In this document: positions 19,013-27,307 of the stretch, in pieces
Layout of the letters: the number at the start of each line of letters is the position of its first letter
Position numbering within the stretch: position 1 is the first letter of the stretch
Assembly (NCBI RefSeq): GCF_003337555.1
Contig: NZ_QPJK01000006.1
Coordinates: 434,001-498,000 of the forward strand
DNA: 64,000 nt
Direction of reading: 5' to 3'
From: Pseudorhodoferax soli
GTDB lineage: Bacteria > Pseudomonadota > Gammaproteobacteria > Burkholderiales > Burkholderiaceae_C
The notes under the pieces: model-generated
What the model was told of the DNA's origin: nothing
What the model saw: the letters and a program-made list of their open reading frames with translations, nothing else
Databases searched by the model: none
Position numbers and translations under genes: made by a program

Positions 19013-19420
19013 TTAACCTGGCACCGAACGTATCAGCGCCTGTACCCGCTCGCAGAACATGCCCAGGTCGAACGGCTTCGTCAGCACCTGCATCTCGGCG
19101 GAAAGTTGTCCATGTTCGACAACGACTCGCTCGGCGTAGCCTGTCACCACCAGGGTCTTCAGGTTGGGGCGCGACTCCCGCGCGCGATCGGCGACCTGCC
19201 TGCCGTTCAGCCCCCCGGGCAGGCCGACATCGGTGATCAGCAGGACGACTGATTCGTCTGCTTGAAATATGGCCAACGCGCTTGGACCGTCCGCCCGCCT
19301 GCAGCACGCGATAGCCGACTTCTTCCAGCACTTCCACCATGAGGCTGCGGATCGCAGCCTCGTCGTCCACTACAAGGATGGTCTCGCCCGCACCAATGGG
19401 GTTTGTGCCCGACACGAAAG
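19013..19420 (-). pseudogene. Response-regulator receiver domain remnant with frameshift (probably from a hybrid histidine kinase)
   Basis: The first frame gives GAGETILVVDDEAAIRSLMV, then EVLEEVGYRVLQAG. The adjacent frame continues with ALAIFQADESVVLLITDVGL, then PGGLNGRQVADRARES, LKTLVVTGYAE and VLTKPFDLGMFCERVQALI. One extra base near 19291-19296 explains the switch. The receiver residues DD, D (TDVGLPGG), T (VTGYAE) and K (TKPF) are all still present. The upstream kinase part was not found. The style (GAGETILVVDDE, PGGLNGRQ) matches C-terminal receivers of hybrid histidine kinases. A sequencing error is possible but would not restore the missing kinase. Confidence 0.75.
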
Positions 19421-19755
19421 CGGTCCCGCTTTGTTGTGGGCCGGTCAGGCAGGTTGCAACCTGAGACCACGAGTACGAGTCTCGCCTCGGCGCCACTTGC
19501 GTTGCCCGCTTTCGAAAGATCGTAGGGCACGAAACCAGGGGCACTGGCGAGAACAGCCCCAAGCTTGGGTTCGGCGCAAGGGGCGCCATCTCGGGGGAAC
19601 ACGCTTTGCGCATCCTGCAGCAAACAACGCTGGCCTATTGCCGCTATGCGCGACGTCCTACCGACGTCGGCAGAGCCAGAAGCGACAGTCCGGATGCCGA
19701 TAAGGACCTCACCGGTCAATCGGCATCCCAAACGCAATCGCTTCAAGGACGCACT

Positions 19756-20157
19756 ATGAAAAAACATCTCCTCTGGGTCGCATTGGCTGGCAGCCTTTTC
19801 GCCACGACCGGCGCCAATGCGATGACGAAGGACGAGTACAACGTTGCCAAGGAAAAAATCTCCGCCGACTACAAGGTTGCGAAGGCCAAGTGCGACACGC
19901 TGAAGGACAACGCAAAGGACGTCTGCGAGAAGGAAGCCAAGGGCACGGAAAACGTGGCCAAGGCGCAGCTGGAGCAGAACTACAAGCCTTCGGACAGCCA
20001 TGCCAAGAAGGTTGCAGAGGCCAAGGCCGAGATGGCCTATGAAGTCGCCAAGGAAAAGTGCGACGACATGAACGGCAACGCGAAGGACGCGTGTGAACAA
20101 CAGGCAAAGGCGCAGCATGAAGCGGCGAAGGTCGAGCTCAAGCGCATGAAGGGCTGA
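19756..20157 (+). CDS. Small secreted Lys/Ala-rich protein (133 aa)
   Basis: The start ATG at 19756 has AAGGA just upstream. Residues 1-22 are a Sec signal (MKKHLLWVALAGSLFATTG, cleaved after GANA). The mature part is helical, Lys/Ala/Glu-rich, with a recurring EKISADYKVAKAKCDTLK / EVAKEKCDDMNGNAKDAC pattern that includes pairs of cysteines. Similar proteins are frequent in Burkholderiales and are often mislabelled TolA-like. Probably a periplasmic coiled-coil. It stands alone; an inverted repeat directly after the stop may end the transcript. Function unknown. Confidence 0.8.
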   Translation: MKKHLLWVALAGSLFATTGANAMTKDEYNVAKEKISADYKVAKAKCDTLKDNAKDVCEKEAKGTENVAKAQLEQNYKPSDSHAKKVAEAKAEMAYEVAKEKCDDMNGNAKDACEQQAKAQHEAAKVELKRMKG

Positions 20158-20161
20158 GCGG

Positions 20162-20178
20162 AATCGGGGCCGATTTCC
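20162..20178 (+). terminator. Possible weak terminator hairpin
   Basis: AATCGG, loop GG, CCGATT followed by a short pyrimidine tract, 4 bp after the stop of the small secreted protein. The stem is short and the tail is not a clean T-run. Confidence 0.3.
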
Positions 20179-20333
20179 TCCCTTCATCGGCGGTCGGCCA
20201 CTCGACCACTCCGAACTGGCCTTCATCGTAGTGCGTTGGCGTCGACCCCGTCGCACTGCACACAGACCAGCGGCGGTGCCAACAACCCAGCCAAGTAACC
20301 GAGCGGCTACAGGCCGTAGTAAGGAACAACACC

Positions 20334-20558
20334 ATGGGTAGCAAAGACAGAAGCCTTGAACCGAGCACTCCCGGCCCGGAGCGCATCGAAGTTGGCTCAG
20401 ACGAGGCGCTTCGTGGCTGGGCCACGCGCCTTGACGTCAGCCCGGAACAGATCCGCGAAGCTGTCGAAAAGGTGGGCGACCTTGCAAGCGACGTCGAGCT
20501 GCATCTCAAAGGCAGCCGTAGCACCACCAACGACGATCGGGTTGAAGCACAAGAGTAG
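20334..20558 (+). CDS. DUF3606 domain protein (74 aa)
   Basis: The pattern is alternating charged residues, then EALRGWATRLDVSPEQIREA, then VEKVGDLASDVELHL. This is the DUF3606 signature (Trp before a helix-turn-helix-like pair, then AVxxVG). No signal peptide. Small stand-alone proteins of this family are common in soil Proteobacteria, and their role is unknown. The region upstream has AAGGAACAACACC before the ATG, an acceptable ribosome site. Confidence 0.75.
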   Translation: MGSKDRSLEPSTPGPERIEVGSDEALRGWATRLDVSPEQIREAVEKVGDLASDVELHLKGSRSTTNDDRVEAQE

Positions 20559-21408
20559 TGCAGCGGCTCCGCCGCAGCAAGAAGACGGGCCGCACCCGCC
20601 ATGCCGCCTGAGGACTATTTCGGTCGCGGTCTGAGTTTTCGGGCAAAGCTCTTCTTGCTTCCTCGCTCATACGCTGCCAAGCATCCGGCGGTGGATGCCT
20701 GGCGTTGTCCAACCCGACGACGGCTCTCCACATGCGTTAGTCCAGCCGTCGCTCGTTTTGGGTTCAACGTCGTCGTAGGAGCCGCCTGGCTACTTGTTGC
20801 ACGCTCTGGCGCCGTCCGCGAATGCAGGGCCGTAGTGGTCGTAACTGGCAACGCTCGCGCTGGGGCGAGAGCCGTCGTTGCTCCGCTAACAGCTGTTTTC
20901 TCCGGTGAGGTCAGTGGTCTTCGCCACGACTTTGCCCGTCAGGGCGCTTCATACAGCCCCTGCGACGGCGCCTGTTGCAGCCCCCACGGACCGGTAGGAC
21001 CACCGATCGGCGCGCATGCTGCGCCAGCACCTAATACCCCGCGGGCAACAACGCCAACTGCCGCACCCGCGCCAACGTCTTTCTTGTCTCTTTCGTCTAT
21101 CCAATTTTCCTGCTGACTGGTGAGGAAGAGAGCCGCGGGGGGGAGGGCGAGAAGTTCGGTGCCGCGCGCCGGTGCGCCGGGCACTCGTGGTCGAAGTGTT
21201 TTGCGATGTGCGCGTTCGGTGGCGCCGCACCTTTGTTGCGACGTTGGAAACGGTCCATTCCCCCGAGCCCGGTTTTTCTTTAAGGCTGCAGCTTCGACAA
21301 TTGAGCCATCGATGAGACGCACTGAAACAACTCATCGAGACGCGGCGGACATGGGGTCCGGCCCCGCCGATCGAGCAAGTCACATCTGTCAACGCAAAGG
21401 AATTCATC
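20559..21408. other. Gene-poor stretch with one probable decayed small gene
   Basis: About 850 bp without a convincing intact gene. The minus-strand remnant of a glycine-zipper protein (see 20945-21110) is the only recognisable content. The last 100 bp should hold the promoter and AAAGGA ribosome site of the DUF4148 gene. Confidence 0.4.
20945..21110 (-). pseudogene. Possible remnant of a glycine-zipper (small membrane) protein
   Basis: On the minus strand one frame reads DKKDVGAGAAVGVVARGVLG and AGAA. A neighbouring frame then gives VGAATGAVAGAV and stop. Joined by a single frame change this resembles the Gly/Ala-zipper membrane segment of small bacteriocin-like or outer-membrane proteins. 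No ATG with a ribosome site is found at its 5' end. Weak call based on composition alone. Confidence 0.35.
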
Positions 21409-21720
21409 ATGAACAAGTTCGTCGCTTCCGCCCTGATCGCAGCTGCCGGTTTCGCTGCTGCCCCCAGCTTCGCCGCTGATTTCGTTGGTGGTGAAGTCGG
21501 CTATGTGCCAGAGGTCTCCACCAGCGTCAGCGGTCTGACCCGCGAAGCCGTTCGCGCTGAAGTGGTGCAAGCGGAACGCAATGGCACCATGCCTGAGCTG
21601 GGCGAAGGTGCTGACGTGGGCGCTGTCGCTACCGCCAAGAGTACGCTGAGCCGCGATGCCGTGCGCGCCCAAGCCGTCTACGCCGTGCGCCAAGGCCAAT
21701 TGGTGGGCGGCGAAGTCTGA
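21409..21720 (+). CDS. DUF4148 domain secreted protein (103 aa)
   Basis: The start ATG at 21409 has AAAGGA 8 bp upstream. A Sec signal (MNKFVASALIAAAGFAAAPS, cleaved after FAA) is followed by two copies of the DUF4148 motif: LTREAVRAEVVQAERNGTMP and LSRDAVRAQAVYAVRQGQLV. The family is small, periplasmic and mostly found in Burkholderiales, with no known function. A good terminator follows 23 bp after the stop, so it is a monocistronic unit. Confidence 0.9.
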   Translation: MNKFVASALIAAAGFAAAPSFAADFVGGEVGYVPEVSTSVSGLTREAVRAEVVQAERNGTMPELGEGADVGAVATAKSTLSRDAVRAQAVYAVRQGQLVGGEV

Positions 21721-21743
21721 ACAATCAGCGCACCCACGACGAG

Positions 21744-21761
21744 CCGCCTTCGGGCGGTTTT
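21744..21761 (+). terminator. Rho-independent terminator after the DUF4148 gene
   Basis: Stem CCGCC, loop TTCG, GGCGG, then TTTT. It starts 23 bp after the stop codon of the DUF4148 gene. Confidence 0.85.
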
Positions 21762-22006
21762 GTCGTTCTGGTGCGGCAACCGCCGTGCTCAAGGGGCCAT
21801 GCCCATTGCCTCGACCGCGAAACTTAACGCGATGCAATGGCCATGCGCGAAGCGGCCCCTCCGATCAACGGGTTGCAAGTCCGTCCAGATGAGCTGGCCG
21901 GACGGAATCGGAGCGTTGGCCGCCTTCATCTGGAAAGTAGTGGGGCAACGGCCTCGTCGCTAACCGCAACAGGACCGTCCAAGCTCCGCAGTTCGGCCTT
22001 CGCTTC

Positions 22007-22441
22007 TCAACGAGACGACCTCAAGGCAGCAAGCGAAGCGAACAGCAATGAGAGCTCCGCGCCATAGCGCCACCACGGCCGCGCCATCGACTCGACGGCC
22101 CGGCCAAATCTCACACCGTCATGAAGCCAAGGCAGGAGAACGAGCGTGCAGAGCAAGGCGGCCACGACGAAGAGCAGCCAGTGAAGAAGCACCGGTCGAC
22201 CAAGCCGGAACGCGGCAACGGCCCCCACAAAGGCCGGGAGGCCAAGCCCAAGGCTGCCAACGACGAGAAGGTCCCACAGCATGCGTCCGATGTGAGAGGC
22301 GCCGTTGCCGTCGAACCAAGCCACATACATCGATGGCGGCGCAATGGTCTTGGTAGCCTGCAGCGTCACCAGCGCCACGCAGGCCACGCCGAACCCCGTT
22401 GCAACGGGCCAGAACCCGTCCCTCATCACCGCGGTACTCAT
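22007..22441 (-). CDS. Integral membrane protein with four predicted helices (144 aa)
   Basis: The start ATG at 22441 overlaps the stop of the H-NS-like gene (ATGA), so it is translationally coupled; a longer frame to 22603 lies inside that gene. Hydrophobic segments lie near residues 10-30 (PVATGFGVACVALVTL), 57-80, 87-110 (LLHWLLFVVAALLCTLVLL) and 125-142 (YGAELSLLFASLAALRSSR). No motif was recognised. The coupling to an H-NS-type protein is its most informative feature. Function unknown. Confidence 0.75.
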   Translation of the reverse strand: MSTAVMRDGFWPVATGFGVACVALVTLQATKTIAPPSMYVAWFDGNGASHIGRMLWDLLVVGSLGLGLPAFVGAVAAFRLGRPVLLHWLLFVVAALLCTLVLLPWLHDGVRFGRAVESMARPWWRYGAELSLLFASLAALRSSR

Positions 22442-22887
22442 GTGGTGCGCGAAGAGGCCCGACGGGCCGCTTCCTCGAACGCGCGCAGCGGGTCGCCGGG
22501 CACATCGGCAGCGGAGGGCTCCTTCACCAGGAACTCCTCCAACTGCCTCCCAGCGCTCAGAGCCTCGCGGAGCCATCGAGGGTGGGGACCGCGTCCTTTC
22601 CAATAGTCGCCGGTTGCCGGGTTCCGGTACTTGACCGCAACGTGGAACGGCGAGCCGGAACTGCGAAGGGGCAGTTCCACTTTCGGCGGCCGCAGGACTG
22701 GAATGGGCGGCAGGGCCTTGCGGTGAGCAGCCTCCACATCGCGCAGGACCGTTGCGGGGCTCAGTTGGAACTCCACGGCCATGTCTGCAATCTGCTTTCG
22801 CGCGGCGTCGCGCTCTTTCAACCAGGTCGCATACAGAAGATGGTCCAAAGCGGCCAGTTCGGTCTTCAATTCACGCAGTGTGGGCAT
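22438..22887 (-). CDS. H-NS family nucleoid-associated protein
   Basis: The N-terminal half is a helical oligomerisation region (LRELKTELAALDHLLYATWL). The C-terminal part carries the H-NS DNA-binding core KYRNPATGDYWKGRGPHPRW, where the acidic/glycine loop GRGPHPRWL is the AT-hook-like contact. 149 aa if started at ATG 22887 (MPTLRELKTE); the frame is open to another ATG at 22965. H-NS proteins silence AT-rich, often foreign, DNA. Encoded next to mobile-element remnants, it may be an accessory or xenogeneic silencer (inference). The membrane-protein gene overlaps its stop. Confidence 0.85.
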   Translation of the reverse strand: MPTLRELKTELAALDHLLYATWLKERDAARKQIADMAVEFQLSPATVLRDVEAAHRKALPPIPVLRPPKVELPLRSSGSPFHVAVKYRNPATGDYWKGRGPHPRWLREALSAGRQLEEFLVKEPSAADVPGDPLRAFEEAARRASSRTT

Positions 22888-23097
22888 CAGGGAATGGCTC
22901 AGTATCCGGGTATTTTCTTTCGGAGCGGCCGCCCCGCCTTGCAATGCGCTGCTTGGCGCTGTCACCGGCGCATTGGGAGGTGCGCCTCAAAAGGCTAGTG
23001 GCGCGCAACGGCCTGCTTGCCGCCTGAGGTCGGTTGCCAAGGCGCAAGTCCGAAGAGGCCGAAGAGGCCGCTAGATTTTCGTTCAGTAGCCGAACCA

Positions 23098-23424
23098 TCA
23101 GAACGGCACGTCGTCGTCTTCAGCATCCTCCGCGGCCGGTGGTGCCGGCCGTGCGCGCGCAGCGGTGCCCGTGTTGCCCGTCGCCGCATCGGCTCTTGGG
23201 CCTGAGGGGGCAGGCGTTGAAGGACTTTCGCCCACGTCCGCCAACGCTTCCTTGAGCGCCGCCTCGACGGCATCGATGCGCTGTCTGCAGACCTTGTAGG
23301 CAGCCACCGATTGGGTCACCACGCTCAGCAGGTCGTCGATGTTCGGCTCGTCTGAATTGCGAAGGTCCTGCGCATGGCGCTGCAGAACTTCATACGCTTC
23401 GCGGAATGTTTGCGGTTGCGTCAT
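23098..23424 (-). CDS. xseB: Exodeoxyribonuclease VII small subunit with SSB-like acidic C-terminal tip
   Basis: 108 aa. Residues 5-70 have the helical hairpin of XseB (TFREAYEVLQRHAQDLRNSD, ending CRQRIDAVEAALKEALADVG). A Pro/Ala-rich linker follows, and the protein ends EDAEDDDVPF. The last six residues copy the acidic tip of single-strand DNA-binding protein (DDDIPF) that recruits SSB partners. Normal XseB proteins stop after the helical part. The start ATG overlaps the xseA stop (ATGA), so large and small subunits are made from one coupled message. Exonuclease VII degrades single-stranded DNA. Confidence 0.85.
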   Translation of the reverse strand: MTQPQTFREAYEVLQRHAQDLRNSDEPNIDDLLSVVTQSVAAYKVCRQRIDAVEAALKEALADVGESPSTPAPSGPRADAATGNTGTAARARPAPPAAEDAEDDDVPF

Positions 23425-25160
23425 TTGCTTTCGTCCTTGGATTCTTTGTCTGGCTCAAGCCGAACCGATTGAACGGTGGCGTGCACCACCCCGTCCGAGA
23501 ATGAAATTTCAACAGGGTCGACGAGGCCTGTCGCGCGCCGCGCAGATGTGACCGTTGCTCCATCGGGACCTCGCACCATGGCGAAGCCTCGCTTCAGGGT
23601 CTTCGACGGGCCCTGGCCAGCAATCTCGCGGAACAAGCCTTGCGCGGCATCCGACGCAGACGAAACCGCAGAATGGGCATCCCCCGCGATCGACTGCATC
23701 TGCCGGTTCGCCGCTGCTGCGGCATGCTTCAGGTTGGTGGCGGCACCGCTCAGCACGGTCGGGAGTGCCGCAGCGCATGCTTGACTGGCTGCCTTGACGC
23801 TCGTCTGCGCGTGGCGCAGGACACCGTCCAGTGCAGTCGGGACTGCTTGCTGCGCCAGGGCCAGCGCGGTCATTGCTCCATGGCGAATGTCGGCTGTCCA
23901 CTCACGCGCCTGCCTGTCGGCCAGGTGCAGAGCTTCTCGCGCCGCTTCGCCGATGTTCCCCATGAGTTGAGCGTTCTGTGCACGCGCCTGCTGGAGTGCC
24001 GAAGCGGCGGAGGATTGCACCTCCAGCTCGAGCTTCTCCGTTTGAGCACGGGCTCGGTCTGAAGTCCGCTGGGCCTGCTTGACGACAAGTTCGAAGCTGG
24101 CCTGCGCGGCGCGAGCGCGAGAAACGATGTGCTGCTCCATGCCTGCAACGACTTTGCTTGGCGTGTCGAACCGACGGTGCGCGACCTCGTCGAGCACCGT
24201 GTTGTCACGTTCATGCCCAATGCCGGTAAGCACTGGTACGGAACATTCGCAAATCGCGCGAGCCAAGTCGTAGTCGTTCAGCCAAGCCAGGTCGTTGACC
24301 GCGCCCCCGCCCCGGATGATGATGACCGCATCGAGTGCTGTGCCTTGCGCAAGCCCTGTGAGCAGAGTTGTGCGGATCTCCGCCGCCGCGCCTTCACCTT
24401 GGAACCTGCTGTGCATGTAATCGAAACGGCAGACGCCAAAGCGCTCAAGCCGCGCCGCTTCCGCCGCGAAATCCCCGTGCCCGGCGGCTGCCTCTGGTGA
24501 CACCACCAACGCACGGCGGAAATCCCATGGGGGTGCCAGCCTCTTGTTCATCTCGAACAGGCCCTCGCGCTTCAACCGCTGGCGGATTTCCCTTTTCTTG
24601 GCCTCCAGGTCGCCCAGCGTATACGTTGGGTCGATGCCGTCAATCTCCAACGAGAAGCCGAACTGTGCCTTGAAAACGGGTCGTGCCCGGACCAGCAATT
24701 TGATGCCTGCTGAAAGGATCGCGCCCGTCGCCTGCTCGAACTCGGGAACGATGCGCTCTGCGGTACGCGACCAGATGGCGGCCTGCGCTTTGGCCACGAC
24801 GCTACCGTCTGCCGTGCGCTCCGACAGTTCCAGGTACACGTGCCCGCCTCTGGCGGACACGCGCAGAACCTCCGCGGTTGTCCACACGCCCTCGCCGTAT
24901 GCAGCCGCGACAGTGCGTGCAACGCCGTTCAGGAGTTGGGACAGCAAGATGCCGCGGTGCGCTGGAGCAGCATCGGTAGCCGGAAGGAATGAGCTTGTGG
25001 TGGCAACCGCGACGGCCTGCGCAGGCAACCAGGCCGCGAACTGCGCAAGCTCCAGGCCGTCAGGCACGTACCAGCGGCGCTCGGTTCCGTCCCACCGGGC
25101 GCCCAGCGCTTTGGCGGCGTCCTTCTCCCGAAAGGCGACAGTGAGGAACGTCCGAGACAT
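23421..25160 (-). CDS. xseA: Exodeoxyribonuclease VII large subunit with N-terminal DUF5710-like domain (579 aa)
   Basis: Residues 3-45 are a DUF5710-like domain (REKDAAKALGARWDGTERRW, then YVP), a small module more often attached to plasmid primases and helicases. The OB-fold nucleic-acid-binding part follows (about 95-180). The nuclease region contains LDAVIIIRGGGAVNDLAWLN, then GIGHERDNTVLDEVAHRRFD, the conserved XseA core. The C-terminal half is long helical, as usual for binding several XseB subunits. Typical XseA is about 400-460 aa, so the extra length comes from the N-terminal domain and longer helices. This looks like an accessory, perhaps mobile-element-derived, copy rather than the housekeeping gene. 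Confidence 0.9.
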   Translation of the reverse strand: MSRTFLTVAFREKDAAKALGARWDGTERRWYVPDGLELAQFAAWLPAQAVAVATTSSFLPATDAAPAHRGILLSQLLNGVARTVAAAYGEGVWTTAEVLRVSARGGHVYLELSERTADGSVVAKAQAAIWSRTAERIVPEFEQATGAILSAGIKLLVRARPVFKAQFGFSLEIDGIDPTYTLGDLEAKKREIRQRLKREGLFEMNKRLAPPWDFRRALVVSPEAAAGHGDFAAEAARLERFGVCRFDYMHSRFQGEGAAAEIRTTLLTGLAQGTALDAVIIIRGGGAVNDLAWLNDYDLARAICECSVPVLTGIGHERDNTVLDEVAHRRFDTPSKVVAGMEQHIVSRARAAQASFELVVKQAQRTSDRARAQTEKLELEVQSSAASALQQARAQNAQLMGNIGEAAREALHLADRQAREWTADIRHGAMTALALAQQAVPTALDGVLRHAQTSVKAASQACAAALPTVLSGAATNLKHAAAAANRQMQSIAGDAHSAVSSASDAAQGLFREIAGQGPSKTLKRGFAMVRGPDGATVTSARRATGLVDPVEISFSDGVVHATVQSVRLEPDKESKDESK

Positions 25161-25223
25161 GGCCGCGCAGTCTAGCCGGCGCTCCCGGAACCAAGGCGTG
25201 GCCGCACTGGCTTGCCTGCCAGC

Positions 25224-25412
25224 TTAAGAGCCGCCATACGGCTCAACGAGCTTTCCATCCACAAACACTTGCGCTCCGATGACCTCGATGAGCATCGAAA
25301 CCCACTGGCTCTCCCAAACATACCGCTGCACGCCCTCGGCTGCGAGTGGCAAGTCCTGCTGAGCGCTTGGCACCGCCCGTCGAAGGTTTTCCGGGAGCAG
25401 GGGCGCATTCAT
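25224..25412 (-). CDS. Small hypothetical protein (62 aa)
   Basis: The start ATG at 25412 gives MNAPLLPENLRRAVPSAQQD, then a pattern RYVWESQWVSMLIEVI and ending VFVDGKLVEPYGGS. The second half (VWE..., MLIEVI, VFVDG..VEP) reads like a compact beta fold seen in small proteins of mobile elements. The preceding open frame upstream has no coding look. It sits 64 bp upstream of xseA on the same strand, which supports a shared accessory origin. Function unknown. Confidence 0.6.
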   Translation of the reverse strand: MNAPLLPENLRRAVPSAQQDLPLAAEGVQRYVWESQWVSMLIEVIGAQVFVDGKLVEPYGGS

Positions 25413-25735
25413 GTTGGAACTTCGGTGGCGTGCTCGTTGTTGTCGCAACTTCCTGAGCTTAGAAGCCGCCCGTAGAACCGTGCGCGGAGCTGAGAAGAGA
25501 AAAAGGTCGACTCTTGGGAGACCTGTGCGGTTCAGCACTGTGGCTGCTATTGCGATACTGTACAAACAATCAGTCCCAGACGCAAGACCGGCATGATCGC
25601 GGTGCGGTGCCGTTGACCATGGTGCAGCTGTCGAGGCGCACTGCCATCTTGGTCTTCGGCAGGGCCTCCGCACGGGTTCTGAGGCCTCGGCAGCCTTGCT
25701 TGCGCGCAGTCACGCGCGTGGTGCATGCTTGCCAT

Positions 25736-26293
25736 ATGCAAAAGACGCAAAAGCAAAGGATGCTTGCCGGCGAGTTGTACGACGCGGGCGACCCGGAGAT
25801 TCAAGCCGACCTCGCCGCTGCACGCGAATGGATGGTCCGCTACAACGGGTCGCTTGGCGGAACGTCAGCGCAACGTCGTGCGCTGCTGCGCGAGCGCTTC
25901 GCGGGCGTCGGTGACGGGGCCGGCGTACGACCGCCGTTCCACTGCGACTACGGGTTCAACATCTCCCTTGGCGCCGGAGTTTTCTTGAACTTCAACTGCG
26001 TCATCCTGGATGTTGTCCAGGTCAGCATTGGCGACAGGACCCAGATTGGGCCTGGAGTTCAGATCTTGACCGCCGACCATCCGCGCGATGCGACATCTCG
26101 CGAGGCTGGACTGGAATTCGGACGCCCGATCCACATCGGCCGAAATGTCTGGATTGGGGGCGGAGCGCTCATCCTGCCGGGCGTGACGATTGGTGACGAA
26201 GCCGTGGTGGGGGCAGGAAGCGTGGTCACGCGCGATGTGGCCGCTGGACAGACCGTGGTTGGCAATCCAGCAAGGCCGCGGTCCTCGCGGTAG
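25736..26293 (+). CDS. Maltose/galactoside O-acetyltransferase family (LacA/NodL-type, left-handed beta-helix)
   Basis: 185 aa from ATG 25736. The N-terminal helical part MLAGELYDAGDPEIQADLAA is the maltose-acetyltransferase (Mac) domain. Hexapeptide repeats of the left-handed beta-helix then follow, with the catalytic-His region LTADHPRD and the typical GRPIHIGRNVWIGGGALILP block. These enzymes acetylate sugars using acetyl-CoA in the cytoplasm. Length and motifs are normal. The start is uncertain: the upstream frame is open to 25514 but has no motif. It stands alone, so the sugar cannot be predicted. Confidence 0.9.
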   Translation: MQKTQKQRMLAGELYDAGDPEIQADLAAAREWMVRYNGSLGGTSAQRRALLRERFAGVGDGAGVRPPFHCDYGFNISLGAGVFLNFNCVILDVVQVSIGDRTQIGPGVQILTADHPRDATSREAGLEFGRPIHIGRNVWIGGGALILPGVTIGDEAVVGAGSVVTRDVAAGQTVVGNPARPRSSR

Positions 26294-27242
26294 GCGCGAC
26301 CGATGGCCGCCAGTTGGCGGAAGGGCCCCTGTTGCTATGGGAATCTCTCCGGCTCGCGAGTGGCGAGCCATGTCACGCTGAAACCCATGGAAGCCTCCGG
26401 CTGCTCGTGCGGTCTTCTCCGAATCTGTCGAGTCGGCGATGTGGAAGCGGAGCACGTCCATGTGGATGCGCTAGACCATCCGTGCGTTGCTGACGTTTTT
26501 GGCGCCAGCCCCGCATCCAGGCCGTCTCTCTCCACACCCGCCGCTCCTGCAGAGTCCCATGGCAGCACGTGACCAGCGCGCTCAAGCTCTTCCAGGTGCT
26601 TGGCAGGCTCGCGCCGGCAGAGCGCAGCCAGGCCTAGGGTCAGCGTCCACAGTGCGAACGACGAGGCTGGCGGCGCGGGTGATGGGATCTTCGATTGTCG
26701 GTAGCACAGGTTCGCCCGAGAAGGGGGGCAGGCGGCGAAGTCGGCGGTTCAGCGGAGCTTCTTGCGCGCGACCGGGCGAGCCCGCGGCAGTGGGAAAGCA
26801 CGACGCAGTCTCCAGCTGTGCTTCCATGGCACTGCGACACCTCCTGTGGCTGTCTACGCGCCGCTTTGTAAATCGCGTGTGACGCCGCTTGAGGCCCGAA
26901 CATGTGCTGGCGGCTACGCAAGATGTGCAGCCGCGGCATCACAGGGCTTCACGGCTTGGCGTTCCGTGGTGCTCGGCGCGCTGCGTCCTGCAATCCGGAG
27001 TGGGTCGGACGCCGTCAGATCACGTATGTCAGACATGGAAGTCGTTCACCTGAGCGTCCGAGAGACTGCACTGGCGATGCTGTTGCATGGGTTGCTGCAG
27101 AACACCGTCGCGATGTCTGCGGACCTGCAATTCAGAGCGCAGAGCCTGGAATTCCGGCGACTGTCTTCTGCGCCCTCAAGGCGCATGGCCCCGGTTTTCA
27201 GCGCCCGCTAGGTGGAACCCCTAGGTGGGTGACTGTCGCATG
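26294..27242. other. Gene-poor stretch before the lyase operon, nothing firmly recognised
   Basis: About 950 bp with short overlapping frames on both strands and no family match. A minus-strand frame at 26582-26827 (contains PTIEDPITRAASLVVRTVDA) has a slightly coding-like texture but no ribosome site, so I leave it out. The end holds the promoter and palindrome of the operon at 27308. Confidence 0.4.
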
Positions 27243-27264
27243 GTCCGTATATTACTATACGGAC
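27243..27264. promoter_or_regulatory. Perfect palindromic operator candidate upstream of the TctC-like gene
   Basis: GTCCGTATA, spacer TTAC, TATACGGAC: nine-base arms without mismatch, 43 bp before the first gene of the operon. The AT-rich centre (TATATTACTATA) overlaps a plausible -10 element. A GntR/HutC-type regulator gene at the other end of the cluster is the likely binder (inference). No second copy was seen in the promoter region of that regulator. Confidence 0.6.
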
Positions 27265-27307
27265 ATGCATAACAGACAGCATCCGAACGACATGGAGACA
27301 ACCATCG

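Noticed and set aside
21850-21900. A tRNA-Cys-like anticodon arm (stem ACGGG/TCCGT with loop TTGCAAG) at about 21868-21884
   Set aside because: No D-arm, T-arm or acceptor stem can be formed around it, so it is not a tRNA gene; perhaps a chance match.
23050-23076. Three short GAAGAGGCC-like repeats near the end of xseB
   Set aside because: Only three short imperfect units in a GC-rich stretch; no regulatory meaning can be supported.
26582-26827. An 81-codon minus-strand frame with a slightly coding-like texture
   Set aside because: No ribosome site, no recognisable family and short; not enough to call a gene.
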